The notes: generated from the letters alone by a model not told the origin. A stretch of 8,938 nucleotides of DNA from Dehalococcoidales bacterium (GCA_012719115.1 JAAYAZ010000016.1:1-8938), one strand, 5' to 3'. Counted from the stretch's first letter, positions 1 through 7,768 are shown. Translations and numbers: made by a program.

Positions 1-127
1 TATCTTTAGCCACAGCTTCTTTCTTTACCGGTTTCTTGGTAGCCTCTTCAGCTACTTCAGCCTCTTTCTGCTTCTTGGCAGGTTTCTCGGCAATATCTTT
101 AGCCACAGCTTCTTTCTTTACCGGTTT
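1..127 (-). repeat. direct repeat, 93-base period, in the rpsC tail
   Basis: A 34-base stretch at 1-34 recurs without mismatch at 94-127. The offset of 93 bases equals 31 codons, so reading frame is kept and the repeat encodes KPVKKEAVAKD twice. The first copy touches the window edge, so further units may lie outside. Such an in-frame repeat in low-complexity coding DNA could change copy number by slippage or recombination. Confidence 0.9.
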
Positions 128-1030
128 TTCCGTTTTTTCTTCGGATGCCTCTTCTGTGGTTTTACTTTCTTTCTTCTTCTTAGGTTTTTCTACTTTTTCG
201 CTATCCTCAACTGTCTTTTCTTCAGTCTCTTTTTCTTCTGCTTCTTCTACTTCTTCAACAGCTTTCGCTTTTTCCGCTCTTTTTGCCTTTGGCTTTTTAG
301 CGATTTCTTCTTTCTCAACCACCTCGGGAGCTTCGCTCTTTTCTACTATTTCAGTTTCATCATTTATATTAAAAGACGACTCATCCATTATATTACTCTT
401 AATTTCGGGAAGAATATCGCCTCTGTATATCCACACTTTAATGCCTATACGCCCCATGGTAGTATGCGCTTCGGTAACACCGTAATCAACATCTGCCCTT
501 AAGGTATGCAGAGGAACCCTGCCCTGATGCATCATCTGACTGCGGGCAATTTCGGCCCCCGCCAACCTGCCGGAGCATTTGATTTTAATTCCGAGAGCAC
601 CGGCCTGCAGGGTGCGGAAGATAGCCTGTTTCATAGCCCTGCGATATGCAATACGGCGCTCGATTTGTTCCGCAATAGAACGGGCTACTAAATAAGCATC
701 CAGTTCGGGCTGTCTTATTTCCTGTATATTAAGTTGTATTTTCTTGTCAATAAGCGCTTCAAGGAACCGCCTGACTTCATCTACTCTCTGTCCGCCACGG
801 CCGATAACAATACCCGGACGTGCCGTATATATAGTTACCGATACTTTGCTTGCCTGGCGCTCTATCTCCACCAACGAAACGCCGGCTTCGGCATACTTTT
901 CCCGAACAGCCTGACGAATTTTAACATCTTCCTGTAAGAAATCCGCATAGTGTTTATCGGCATACCATTTTGCCTGCCAATCACGAGTGGTACCAATTCT
1001 AAACCCGTATGGATGAACCTTACGTCCCAT
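1..1030 (-). CDS. rpsC: 30S ribosomal protein S3 with long charged C-terminal tail (partial, 3' end outside window)
   Basis: S3 of the small-subunit head, at the mRNA entry channel. Translating from the ATG at 1030 gives 343 residues with no stop before the window edge. The start is MGRKVHPYGFRIG. The KH-2 domain shows IVIGRGG (about 74-80). The Arg-Arg-x-x-Lys set linked to mRNA helicase activity in E. coli S3 is present at R130, R131 and K134. The C-terminal S3 domain ends near residue 210. Bacterial S3 is usually 210-240 residues. Here a tail of at least 130 residues follows, built almost wholly of Lys, Glu, Ala, Val and Thr, with a 31-residue repeat (KPVKKEAVAKD at 302-312 and 333-343). 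The ATG overlaps the rplV stop as TAATG, so translation is probably coupled. The core assignment is certain; the tail function is unknown. Confidence 0.97.
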   Translation of the reverse strand, partial: MGRKVHPYGFRIGTTRDWQAKWYADKHYADFLQEDVKIRQAVREKYAEAGVSLVEIERQASKVSVTIYTARPGIVIGRGGQRVDEVRRFLEALIDKKIQLNIQEIRQPELDAYLVARSIAEQIERRIAYRRAMKQAIFRTLQAGALGIKIKCSGRLAGAEIARSQMMHQGRVPLHTLRADVDYGVTEAHTTMGRIGIKVWIYRGDILPEIKSNIMDESSFNINDETEIVEKSEAPEVVEKEEIAKKPKAKRAEKAKAVEEVEEAEEKETEEKTVEDSEKVEKPKKKKESKTTEEASEEKTEKPVKKEAVAKDIAEKPAKKQKEAEVAEEATKKPVKKEAVAKD

Positions 1031-1368
1031 TAAGCCTCCTGCTCCGCAACAATAACGGTAATATGGCTAGACCTTCTCTTATAACGAGCTGCTCTTCCTC
1101 TAGCCGACGGACGAAACCTTCGCATACTCTGCGCTTCGTCCGCATAGATACTTACGACCTTTAATTCCGCAGGGTCCAGGTGATAATTATTCTCGGCATT
1201 GGCGGCTGCTGATTTCACAACCTTAGCCACTACCTTTGCCTGCGGCGTGGGTGCAAACCTCAGTACGTTAAGGGCATCCTCAACTTTCTTCCCGCGCACC
1301 ATATCAATAAGCAGCCTCACTTTTCGAGGCGACAATCCTGTATTTCTGGATACTGCTTTAATTCTCAT
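1030..1368 (-). CDS. rplV: 50S ribosomal protein L22
   Basis: L22 is a large-subunit protein whose extended beta-hairpin lines the peptide exit tunnel. The 112-residue product (family usually about 110) starts MRIKAVSRNTGLSPRKVRLL. It holds the typical hairpin and C-terminal block MRRFRPSARGRA followed by SSHITVIV. No insertion or deletion is seen in the hairpin tip, where macrolide resistance changes arise in other bacteria. The ATG has only a weak ribosome site (CAGGG, about 7 bases upstream). The gene sits 30 bases after rpsS and ends in TAA, whose last base is the first base of the rpsC ATG, so it is coupled to rpsC in the S10 gene order. Confidence 0.98.
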   Translation of the reverse strand: MRIKAVSRNTGLSPRKVRLLIDMVRGKKVEDALNVLRFAPTPQAKVVAKVVKSAAANAENNYHLDPAELKVVSIYADEAQSMRRFRPSARGRAARYKRRSSHITVIVAEQEA

Positions 1369-1398
1369 ATTAAAACCCTGTCTATAACCTTAAATATT

Positions 1399-1680
1399 TT
1401 ATTTTTCCCCGGCTTTGCCCGCTTTTGACACATGACCCCTGAATGTTCGTGTAGGAGCAAATTCTCCCAGTTTATGCCCGACCATGTTTTCTGTAACAAA
1501 GATAGGCACGTGTCTTCTTCCGTCATGCACCCCTATGTTCAATCCTACCATCTCCGGTAGTATAGTGGACTCCCGAGCCCATGTTTTTATCAGTACTTTT
1601 TGTTTCGAGGCATTTGCCGCTTCAACCTTCTTCATCAGCTTGGCATTAACTGCAGGCCCCTTTTTTATTGATCTAGACAT
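1399..1680 (-). CDS. rpsS: 30S ribosomal protein S19
   Basis: S19 lies in the small-subunit head and contacts S13 and the A-site finger. The product is 93 residues, the normal length. It begins [20 protein letters not shown] and carries the hallmark blocks [46 protein letters not shown] being split across about residues 34-83. The ATG lies 5 bases after the rplB stop. Its ribosome site (GAGGT, about 11 bases upstream) is inside the last rplB codons, so it is probably translated by coupling. The C-terminal tail (KAGKAGEK) is short and basic, as usual. Confidence 0.98.
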   Translation of the reverse strand: MSRSIKKGPAVNAKLMKKVEAANASKQKVLIKTWARESTILPEMVGLNIGVHDGRRHVPIFVTENMVGHKLGEFAPTRTFRGHVSKAGKAGEK

Positions 1681-1685
1681 ATTAC

Positions 1686-2513
1686 TTATTTACCTCGACG
1701 TTTAACAATCATCTTATCAGAAGATTTTGCTTTCCTGGTTTTGTAACCCAGAGCCGGCTTGCCCCATGGTGTCTTGGGACCGGGCATACCGATCGGCGAG
1801 CGACCTTCACCACCACCATGCGGATGGTCGCGCGGAGTCATTGCAGACCCCCTTACGGTCGGGCGCCAGCCCATAAGACGTTTTCTGCCGGCCTTACCCA
1901 GCTTGATATTCTGATGGTCGATGTTCCCCACCTGACCGATAGTTGCCATACAATCACTGCTCACGCGGCGCATTTCACCGGAAGGCAAACGTAATAAAGT
2001 ATAATCGCCTTCTTTTGCCATAAGCTGCGCGGCTGCTCCGGCGCTGCGAACCATTTTCGCACCGCCACCGGCAACCATTTCGATATTGTGAATCATAGTA
2101 CCGCCCGGCATCAGCCTGAGCGGCATAGCGTTGCCCGGTTTGAATTCAGCCCCTTCACCGGTATTAATAACATCGTTAACCCCCAGGCCTACCGGAGATA
2201 AAATATAACGTTTCTCACCATCTGCATAGAATATAAGCGCCAGATAAGCGGAGCGACCCGGGTCATATTCGATAGCTGCGACCCTGCCCGGAACTCCGAT
2301 TTTATTACGCTTGAAATCGACGATTCGGATGCGACGCTTAGCACCGCCGCCGCGATGTCTGACGGTTAACTTTCCCTGGTTATTTCTGCCTCCGCTCTTC
2401 TTTACGGGCATCAATAACGATTTCTCGGGCTTGCTCTTGGTTATTTCTTCAAAGCTAGCTCCGGTCATATTGCGTCTGCCCGGGGAAGTCGGATTATATG
2501 ATTTAAGTGCCAC
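1686..2513 (-). CDS. rplB: 50S ribosomal protein L2
   Basis: L2 is a primary 23S rRNA binder needed for subunit joining and the peptidyl transferase region. The product is 275 residues, the normal length. Visible blocks are YNPTSPGRR near the N-terminus, [20 protein letters not shown] (41-60), IGQVGNIDH (192-200) and the invariant [10 protein letters not shown] (229-238). H230 there corresponds to the conserved His 229 of E. coli. After it comes [20 protein letters not shown], which is Gly/Pro-rich and unlike the E. coli sequence. The start codon is GTG at 2513, 15 bases after the rplW stop. The ribosome site AAGGAG overlaps that stop (TAAGGAG), with a rather long spacer of 11 bases. Confidence 0.98.
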   Translation of the reverse strand: MALKSYNPTSPGRRNMTGASFEEITKSKPEKSLLMPVKKSGGRNNQGKLTVRHRGGGAKRRIRIVDFKRNKIGVPGRVAAIEYDPGRSAYLALIFYADGEKRYILSPVGLGVNDVINTGEGAEFKPGNAMPLRLMPGGTMIHNIEMVAGGGAKMVRSAGAAAQLMAKEGDYTLLRLPSGEMRRVSSDCMATIGQVGNIDHQNIKLGKAGRKRLMGWRPTVRGSAMTPRDHPHGGGEGRSPIGMPGPKTPWGKPALGYKTRKAKSSDKMIVKRRGK

Positions 2514-2528
2514 TTTTATATAATCTCC

Positions 2529-2813
2529 TTAAACACCTTCGAATAATTCTATCTTGTCACCGGGTTGAAGAGTAACAATGGCCTTTTTCCATCCCGGCAC
2601 TGATACCATACGGTTGCCCATTCTTTTCTTCGTTCCGGATATTCTTATAATATTTACCGATAGCACCTTAACCTTGAAAGCCGCCTCAACAGCCTGCTTA
2701 ATCTGCGGTTTCGTTGCTTTATCGGCAACTTTAAAAACATACTTTCCTTCTGCCTGTAATATGGTGCCTTTTTCTGTTATAGCCGGCTCACGTAATACTT
2801 CGTATAAATGCAT
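2529..2813 (-). CDS. rplW: 50S ribosomal protein L23
   Basis: L23 binds 23S rRNA at the tunnel exit and is the docking site for trigger factor and SRP in bacteria. The chosen start is the ATG at 2813 (MHLYEVLREPAITEKG), giving 94 residues, typical for the family. It has a strong ribosome site, AAGGAGG, 10 bases upstream, and lies 2 bases past the rplD stop. An in-frame ATG at 2837 would add eight residues (MGQGGRLD), overlap rplD and lose that site, so it was not used. Family features are TEKGT, a run of KATKPQIKQAVE, and a C-terminal PGWKKAIVTLQPGDKIE. Confidence 0.97.
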   Translation of the reverse strand: MHLYEVLREPAITEKGTILQAEGKYVFKVADKATKPQIKQAVEAAFKVKVLSVNIIRISGTKKRMGNRMVSVPGWKKAIVTLQPGDKIELFEGV

Positions 2814-2815
2814 AT

Positions 2816-3448
2816 CTAGTCGCCCTCCTTGCCCCATAACTGCTCTACCTGGCGAACCGCCGCTTCGGTAAGCAACAGTACTTTATGGGAAGTCATATCG
2901 ACTACGTTCAAAAGATTAGCCGGTACCATTTTGACATCGGGAATATTACGCGCCGATTTTACCGCATTTATTTTCATTTCGCCTGTCGCAACAAGCGCTG
3001 ATTTGTTAATGTTCAAAGCAGCCAACACGTTAGCCATTTCTTTTGTTTTGGGCTCTGAAAAATCGAGTTCCTCCAAAACAATAAGCTCATTATCTTTCAG
3101 TTTTGCCGAGAGCACGCTCCTGATAGCCAGGCGGCGCATCTTCTTGGGCATTGCCTGATGATAACTCCTCGGTTTCGGACCAAAGATGGTGCCTCCACCG
3201 CGGCGTAAGGGGGATTTGGCAGTTCCGGCACGGGCATTACCGGTATGTTTCTGTTGATAAAGTTTGCGATTGCTTCCGGTTACTTCTCCACGCGTTTTGG
3301 TACATGCCGTTCCCTGTCTGGCATTCGCCAGCTGCCTGATAACAGCCTGATGCACTACCGCTCCGTTAAAGGGGACGGTAAAGACATCATCGCTGACATC
3401 GATTTGTTTAACTACTTCACCTGACATATTGTAAACTGGAATCTGCAT
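2816..3448 (-). CDS. rplD: 50S ribosomal protein L4
   Basis: L4 helps assemble the large subunit and its extended loop forms part of the exit-tunnel constriction. The product is 210 residues. It shows ARQGTACTKTRGEVTGSNRK (43-62), then the loop tip with QQKHTGNARAGT (65-76), then RRGGGTIFGPKPRSYHQAMPKK. The loop departs from the usual QKGTGRAR: His68 replaces the first Gly of the GTG tip (E. coli G64) and Asn71 replaces Arg67, while K67 (E. coli K63) is kept. The ATG is 3 bases after the rplC stop, with a weak ribosome site (AGGT). The gene ends in TAG just upstream of rplW. Confidence 0.97.
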   Translation of the reverse strand: MQIPVYNMSGEVVKQIDVSDDVFTVPFNGAVVHQAVIRQLANARQGTACTKTRGEVTGSNRKLYQQKHTGNARAGTAKSPLRRGGGTIFGPKPRSYHQAMPKKMRRLAIRSVLSAKLKDNELIVLEELDFSEPKTKEMANVLAALNINKSALVATGEMKINAVKSARNIPDVKMVPANLLNVVDMTSHKVLLLTEAAVRQVEQLWGKEGD

Positions 3449-3451
3449 ATC

Positions 3452-4069
3452 TTATTTACCTGATTTCCCTATAAGTATTATTCCGTTATTCGCACCGGGA
3501 ACAGCACCTTTTACCACAAGGATATTGCGTTCGGTATCAGCTTTAACAACTACCAGGTTACGAGCGGTAACCCTGTCGTTGCCCATGCGCCCTGCCATTT
3601 TCATACCCTTTTTTACTCTTCCCGGAGTAGTACCCGAACCGATTGAGCCGGGCGCTCTCCATCTGTCTGATTGACCATGAGTTTTTGGGCCGCCGCCGAA
3701 ACCGTGTCTTTTTACCACTCCGGCAAAACCCTTGCCTTTGGATATCCCGATCACATCTACTGTATCTCCCGGCTGGAACATGCCCACATCGACCTTATCG
3801 CCGACATTGATACCTTCGATTTCATCCATTCTGAACTCACGAAGGCAGCCAAACTCACCTATTCCTTTAAGATGTCCTTTTTCGGGAGATGTCAGTTTTT
3901 TAGCCTTTCCGTAACCGAGTTGAACGGCATTATAGCCTTCCTTCTCGACAGTCTTTACCTGTACGACCGCACAAGGGCTGGCATCGATTACAGTAACCGC
4001 CTCAGCTACTCCATCTTCCCTGAATAGTTGGGTCATCCCCAATTTACGTCCGATAATTCCATCTATCAT
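3452..4069 (-). CDS. rplC: 50S ribosomal protein L3
   Basis: L3 is an early assembly protein that reaches toward the peptidyl transferase centre. The product is 205 residues, starting [16 protein letters not shown]. The signature region is [18 protein letters not shown] (109-126), then [20 protein letters not shown] (130-149) and [12 protein letters not shown] (153-164). In E. coli the GSIGQNQTPG loop carries Gln150, methylated by PrmB. Here the matching residue is Thr147, so that modification cannot occur on this protein. The ribosome site is weak (AAAGAG, about 8 bases from the ATG). The gene lies 12 bases after rpsJ and 3 bases before rplD. Confidence 0.98.
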   Translation of the reverse strand: MIDGIIGRKLGMTQLFREDGVAEAVTVIDASPCAVVQVKTVEKEGYNAVQLGYGKAKKLTSPEKGHLKGIGEFGCLREFRMDEIEGINVGDKVDVGMFQPGDTVDVIGISKGKGFAGVVKRHGFGGGPKTHGQSDRWRAPGSIGSGTTPGRVKKGMKMAGRMGNDRVTARNLVVVKADTERNILVVKGAVPGANNGIILIGKSGK

Positions 4070-4081
4070 AATTATTACTCT

Positions 4082-4390
4082 TTATAACTTAATATCTATA
4101 GAAACGCCTGACGGTAAATTTAAATTTGTCAGAGCATCTATCGTTTTTGAAGTGGTCTCGACTATATCGATCAGTCTTTTGTGTGTCCTCATCTCGAAAG
4201 CTTCCTGCGAATCCTTGTCGATAAAAGAAGACCGGATAACAGAGAACCTTCTGATTCTTGTCGGCAGCGGAACCGGACCAACCGTAACCGCCCCGGTTCT
4301 TTCCAATGCGCCCACTATTTGCTGCGCAGCCTGGTCCAGAATTTTATGATCGAAACCTTTAAGCTTTATTCTTATTTTCTGTTTTGCCAT
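4082..4390 (-). CDS. rpsJ: 30S ribosomal protein S10 (NusE)
   Basis: S10 belongs to the small-subunit head and, as NusE, joins NusB in transcription antitermination complexes. The product is 102 residues, as is usual. It starts [19 protein letters not shown] and has the signature [17 protein letters not shown] (38-54) and [12 protein letters not shown] (65-76). The ATG follows fusA by 21 bases and has a GGAG ribosome site 9 bases upstream. This gene normally heads the S10 operon. No terminator is visible in the short fusA-rpsJ gap, so here it seems to be co-transcribed with the str genes. Confidence 0.98.
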   Translation of the reverse strand: MAKQKIRIKLKGFDHKILDQAAQQIVGALERTGAVTVGPVPLPTRIRRFSVIRSSFIDKDSQEAFEMRTHKRLIDIVETTSKTIDALTNLNLPSGVSIDIKL

Positions 4391-4411
4391 TTATACTTGC
4401 TCCAGATCTAG

Positions 4412-6496
4412 CTAACTTTCCCCGGCGAGTTTAGATTTTAACTCGCTGGCCAATTGAGCCGGCATCTCTTCATACCGGTAGAATTCCATAGAATGAGTCG
4501 CCCTGCCCTGTGTCATTGACCTGAGGCTGGTGGTATAACCAAACACCTCCGCCAGAGGAACATGACAGCGAACAGTCATAGTGTCACCAAAAGTTTCTAT
4601 ATTCTCTACGTTACCCCTGCGGGAACTGACATCCCCGATTATATCACCGAGGAATTGCCCCGGAGTAACTACTTCCAATTTCATTACAGGCTCCAGAATA
4701 ACCGGTTTGCCCTTCTTAACACCGTCTTTAAAAGCCATCGAACCGGCCATTTTGAAAGCCATTTCAGAGGAATCCACCTCGTGGTAACTTCCGTCGTACA
4801 GGTTCACTTTAATATCGATAACCGGATAACCGGCTACGCCGCCTGTTTCGATTGCTTCTCTGATACCCTGTTCGGCAGCCGTGATATAGGACTTCGATAA
4901 TACACCACCTTTAATGGTATCCGCAAACTGGAAACCTCCGCCACGTTCAAGAGGCTCCATCTCAATACGAACATGTCCGTATTGTCCGTGTCCGCCGGAC
5001 TGCCTGATAAATTTACCTTCGGCTTTTACCGGACAGGTAATAGTTTCCTTATAGGATACTCTCGGCTGTCCGACCTGAGCTTCAACCTTATATTCGCTCA
5101 GTAACCGGCTTACAATAACTTCGAGATGAAGCTCTCCCATACCCGAAATTACCGTCTGCCCGGTTTCTTCGTTAAAATTAACCTTAAAGGTAGGATCTTC
5201 TTCTGTCATCTTTTGCAGGGCTTCACCCAATTTATCTCTGTCAGCCCTGGTTTTCGGCTCGATGGCTATCGAGATTACCGGTATCGGGAACTTGATGGTT
5301 TCCAACAACACCTGATTCGTCATATCACATAATGTATCACCGGTAAAAGTATCCTTGAGCCCCATCGCTGCTACAATCGAACCGGCATCGGTTTCTTCTA
5401 TTTCCTCATGGCGATTGGCATGCATTATAAGCAAGCGGCCTATTCGCTCCTTCTTGCCGCGCGTAGAATTATAAATCTGGGCTCCCGCTTTCACCTTGCC
5501 GGAATAAACTCTTAAGTATACCAGCCGCCCGATGAACGGATCGGCTACAACCTTAAAAGCCAGCGCGGAAAAGGGAGCTTCATCTTCAACCGGACGAATA
5601 ATCTCTTCTCCGCTCGAAGGTTTCTTCCCCACTACCGGAGGCATATCCATAGGTGAAGGCAGATAATTCATCACTGCATCCAACAGCGCATGAACCCCTT
5701 TATTTTTAAGAGCGCTGCCGCACATTACAGGAATAGCCTTATTTGCAAGCGTTACTCTCCTGATAGCTGAACAGATATCATTTGTAGAGATTTCAGCCCC
5801 TTCCAAGTATAAATTCATTATCTCATCATCAAATTCTGACAGATTCTCAATAAGCTCGTGCCTGTATTTTTCGAGCTGTTCTTTCTCATTTTCCGGAATA
5901 TCAACCTCTTGGGGTTTATCATCGGCTTTGCCGCTCATAAACCAGGCTTTCATCTCAATGACATCGATGATACCCTTGAAGTTCTCTTCCTTGCCCATCG
6001 GCATTTGTATTACAAGAGGCTTTGCCTTGAGACGTTCTTTTATCATTGAAACACATCGATCAAAGTTAGCCCCGACTCTATCCATCTTATTAACAAAGCA
6101 GATTCTGGGGACCTGATATCTGTCTGCCTGCCTCCAAACCGTTTCGGATTGGGCTTCAACACCGGCAACGCCGTCAAAAACCACAACACCGCCATCAAGC
6201 ACCCGGAGGCTCCGCTCTACTTCGGCGGTAAAATCCACATGGCCGGGAGTATCGATAATGTTGATACGGATATCCTTCCAGTGGCAGGTCGTTGCAGCCG
6301 AAGTAATAGTTATACCCCTGGCACGCTCCTGCTCCATCCAATCCATCACGGCAGTACCTTCATGGGTTTCGCCTATTTTATAGGTTCTGCCTGTGAAAAA
6401 CAGTATACGCTCGGTAACCGTGGTCTTGCCGGCATCGATATGGGCTATAATTCCTATATTACGTATTTTCTCTAAAGGGAAAGTTCTGGAAGACAT
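4412..6496 (-). CDS. fusA: translation elongation factor G (EF-G)
   Basis: This is the GTPase that drives ribosome translocation and, with RRF, recycling. Starting at the ATG at 6496 it is 694 residues, the usual length. Domain I shows the P-loop AHIDAGKT (18-25), GITI (61-64), DTPGH (82-86), NKMD (136-139) and GSALKNKG (260-267). Domain III has [10 protein letters not shown] (451-460). Domain IV has [12 protein letters not shown] (498-509) and the tip [12 protein letters not shown] (571-582). All key residues look intact, as in canonical EF-G. The frame stays open upstream to 6670, but that would run into rpsG. The ATG at 6496 matches the family N-terminus and has AAGGA 9 bases upstream; a nearby GTG (two codons earlier) is too close to that site. 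No tuf gene follows. Confidence 0.98.
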   Translation of the reverse strand: MSSRTFPLEKIRNIGIIAHIDAGKTTVTERILFFTGRTYKIGETHEGTAVMDWMEQERARGITITSAATTCHWKDIRINIIDTPGHVDFTAEVERSLRVLDGGVVVFDGVAGVEAQSETVWRQADRYQVPRICFVNKMDRVGANFDRCVSMIKERLKAKPLVIQMPMGKEENFKGIIDVIEMKAWFMSGKADDKPQEVDIPENEKEQLEKYRHELIENLSEFDDEIMNLYLEGAEISTNDICSAIRRVTLANKAIPVMCGSALKNKGVHALLDAVMNYLPSPMDMPPVVGKKPSSGEEIIRPVEDEAPFSALAFKVVADPFIGRLVYLRVYSGKVKAGAQIYNSTRGKKERIGRLLIMHANRHEEIEETDAGSIVAAMGLKDTFTGDTLCDMTNQVLLETIKFPIPVISIAIEPKTRADRDKLGEALQKMTEEDPTFKVNFNEETGQTVISGMGELHLEVIVSRLLSEYKVEAQVGQPRVSYKETITCPVKAEGKFIRQSGGHGQYGHVRIEMEPLERGGGFQFADTIKGGVLSKSYITAAEQGIREAIETGGVAGYPVIDIKVNLYDGSYHEVDSSEMAFKMAGSMAFKDGVKKGKPVILEPVMKLEVVTPGQFLGDIIGDVSSRRGNVENIETFGDTMTVRCHVPLAEVFGYTTSLRSMTQGRATHSMEFYRYEEMPAQLASELKSKLAGES

Positions 6497-6575
6497 TTTC
6501 ACGGTTCCTTTTTCTGATTGCGCTGTTTTTTGATTTACTATTTCATTACCTTCTATGGTTGTAATCCCCAATTTA

Positions 6576-7046
6576 TCACCATCTATAGTGAGCAAAAGCC
6601 CTATTGGCCTCCGCCATCTTATGAGTATCTTCTCTTTTCTTAACGGCAGCTCCCTGCCCCTTCGAAGCATCGATAAGCTCGGCTGCCAGTTTTTCTGCCA
6701 TCGATTTACCGGACCTTGCCTTAGCTGCTTTTAATATCCACCTGATAGCAAGCGCCGTATTACGGCCCGGCCTGACTTCTACCGGCACCTGGTAAGTAGC
6801 ACCACCCACGCGGCGGGCTTTTACCTCCAGTAACGGAGTGGTATTACGTAAAGCCAACTCCATTACCGCTACCGGTTCCTTGCCTTCTCTTTCACCGATA
6901 ATATCCAGCGCATCATAAACAACACGCTGAGCGGTGGTCTTTTTGCCACCTATCATCACTTTATTTACCAACCTGCTGATCATCAAGTTATTGAACTTGG
7001 AATCAGGCTGAACTTCATTTCTTTTAACAACTGCCCGCCTTGGCAT
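6576..7046 (-). CDS. rpsG: 30S ribosomal protein S7
   Basis: S7 nucleates assembly of the 30S head on 16S rRNA and lies near the E site. The product is 156 residues, normal length. It starts [18 protein letters not shown] and shows [18 protein letters not shown] (78-95) and [21 protein letters not shown] at the C-terminus. The ATG has a strong AGGAGG site only 4 bases upstream. The gap to rpsL is 12 bases, so the long rpsL-rpsG intercistronic S7-binding site of E. coli cannot be present in that form. It ends in TGA, 79 bases before fusA. Confidence 0.98.
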   Translation of the reverse strand: MPRRAVVKRNEVQPDSKFNNLMISRLVNKVMIGGKKTTAQRVVYDALDIIGEREGKEPVAVMELALRNTTPLLEVKARRVGGATYQVPVEVRPGRNTALAIRWILKAAKARSGKSMAEKLAAELIDASKGQGAAVKKREDTHKMAEANRAFAHYRW

Positions 7047-7058
7047 GCTTCCTCCTAA

Positions 7059-7487
7059 CTAGGCTCCCTTAGCTTTCTTATCCCGTTTACTTCCGTATTT
7101 GCTGCGACCCTGCTTGCGATTGGATACGCCACTGGTATCCAGCGTGCCCCTTACAATATGATAGCGGACACCGGGTAAATCCGGAACACGTCCGCCACGT
7201 ATAAGCACAACAGAATGCTCCTGCAGCTCATGGCCTTCGCCGGGAATATACGCTGTGACTTCCATATGATTGGAAAGCCTTACTCTGGCAATTTTGCGTA
7301 AAGCAGAATTAGGTTTCTTGGGGGTAGTGGTTTTTACCTGCACGCAAACACCGCGTTTCTGAGGAGACCCGTCCCCTTTAACCATTCTGTTTTTTAATGA
7401 ATTATAGGTATATCTAAGAGCAGGTGTCCTGGTCTTAGATATACCCTTTACGCGTCCTTTTCTTACTAATTGATTTACTGTGGGCAA
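7059..7487 (-). CDS. rpsL: 30S ribosomal protein S12, TTG start
   Basis: S12 sits at the decoding centre and controls accuracy. The chosen start is the TTG at 7487, giving 142 residues that begin (M)[11 protein letters not shown], the canonical S12 N-terminus. It has AAGGGGG 5 bases upstream. An in-frame TTG at 7505 would add MAKGDK but has no ribosome site. Numbering from 7505: an insert of about 16 residues (around 31-47) precedes SPQKRGVC, as in some Firmicutes S12. [11 protein letters not shown] (60-70) keeps both lysines at the streptomycin site. [13 protein letters not shown] (104-116) has Pro108 where E. coli has Lys 88 (Met counted), while the neighbouring Asp109, the RimO methylthiolation target, is kept. 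It is the first gene of the operon. Confidence 0.96.
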   Translation of the reverse strand: MPTVNQLVRKGRVKGISKTRTPALRYTYNSLKNRMVKGDGSPQKRGVCVQVKTTTPKKPNSALRKIARVRLSNHMEVTAYIPGEGHELQEHSVVLIRGGRVPDLPGVRYHIVRGTLDTSGVSNRKQGRSKYGSKRDKKAKGA

Positions 7488-7516
7488 CTTATCCCCCTTA
7501 GCCAAACAATTTCAAA

Positions 7517-7537
7517 GGATGAGCTTTTGGCTCATCC
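7517..7537 (-). promoter_or_regulatory. rpsL leader hairpin
   Basis: A perfect 8-bp stem, GGATGAGC (7517-7524) with GCTCATCC (7530-7537) and a 5-base loop, lies about 30 bases upstream of the rpsL TTG. In the minus-strand RNA it is followed by UUUGAAAUUGUUU, a poor U-tract, so a strong terminator is unlikely. A second, weaker hairpin (7553-7559 with 7574-7580, one G-U pair) lies just upstream. The two could take part in autogenous or attenuation control of the operon, but no known binding motif was recognised. Confidence 0.6.
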
Positions 7538-7612
7538 CTTACTCGCCAATCGAATCGGCCAGAAACATATCCAGCCAATTACAAATGCTGAGGTGGCTAG
7601 CAACAGCATCCT

Positions 7613-7642
7613 AGTCTAACACAGCGATTAACACTGTGTCAA
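7613..7642 (-). promoter_or_regulatory. proximal promoter candidate for the str-S10 operon
   Basis: On the minus strand, -35 TTGACA (7637-7642) is a perfect match. After 18 bases comes -10 TAGACT (7613-7618), which matches four of six and is preceded by an extended TG motif (TGT). Transcription would start near 7606, giving a leader of about 120 bases before rpsL. An AT-rich block at about 7656-7672 lies upstream and could act as an UP-like element. The weak -10 is the main doubt. Confidence 0.6.
7619..7639. repeat. inverted repeat between -35 and -10 of the proximal rpsL promoter
   Basis: Arms ACACAG (7619-7624) and CTGTGT (7634-7639) are perfect complements around a 9-base centre. The element spans the spacer and the edge of the -35 box of the proximal leftward promoter, where a repressor would act. 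Six-base arms can occur by chance, so operator function is only a guess. Confidence 0.35.
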
Positions 7643-7680
7643 TAACCCTAAGCTCGTAAATATTTAAATAATCAAGACAT

Positions 7681-7710
7681 ATAATAACAGAAAACACCCC
7701 TTCTTGACAA
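7681..7710 (-). promoter_or_regulatory. distal promoter candidate for the str-S10 operon
   Basis: On the minus strand, -35 TTGTCA (7705-7710) and -10 TATTAT (7681-7686) are 18 bases apart, with an extended TG motif (TGT) directly before the -10. The start would be near 7674, giving a leader of about 187 bases. Its -35 box overlaps, on the opposite strand, the -35 box of the rightward promoter. Confidence 0.55.
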
Positions 7711-7732
7711 ATGTTTTTTACGGTGATATATT
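7704..7732 (+). promoter_or_regulatory. promoter of the DAHP synthase leader
   Basis: The -35 TTGACA (7704-7709) is a perfect match. The spacer is the ideal 17 bases and the -10 is TATATT (7727-7732, five of six) with an extended TGA just before it. Transcription should start near 7739, about 240 bases before the DAHP synthase ATG. This is the best sigma70-type promoter in the window. Confidence 0.8.
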
Positions 7733-7768
7733 CCACGTACAAAGGTAAAAGAGAAACGGCCAGAAATT

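Noticed and set aside
1..127. CRISPR array or tandem DNA repeat element
   Set aside because: The two copies are in frame within rpsC, 93 bases apart, and the intervening sequence is coding and of the same composition, so it is a protein repeat.
36..485. Long plus-strand frame rich in Ser/Phe, resembling a membrane protein
   Set aside because: It is the antisense of the Lys/Glu-rich rpsC tail; AAG, AAA and GAA codons read backwards give Phe, Leu and Ser. It has no ribosome site and the rpsC frame is clearly the real one.
2814..2837. Longer rplW starting at the ATG at 2837
   Set aside because: It would overlap rplD by about 20 bases and has no ribosome site, whereas the ATG at 2813 has AAGGAGG upstream and the usual L23 start.
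6497..6670. N-terminal extension of EF-G by 58 residues
   Set aside because: The frame is open, but it overlaps the end of rpsG, has no good start or ribosome site, and the ATG at 6496 gives the family-typical N-terminus with AAGGA upstream.
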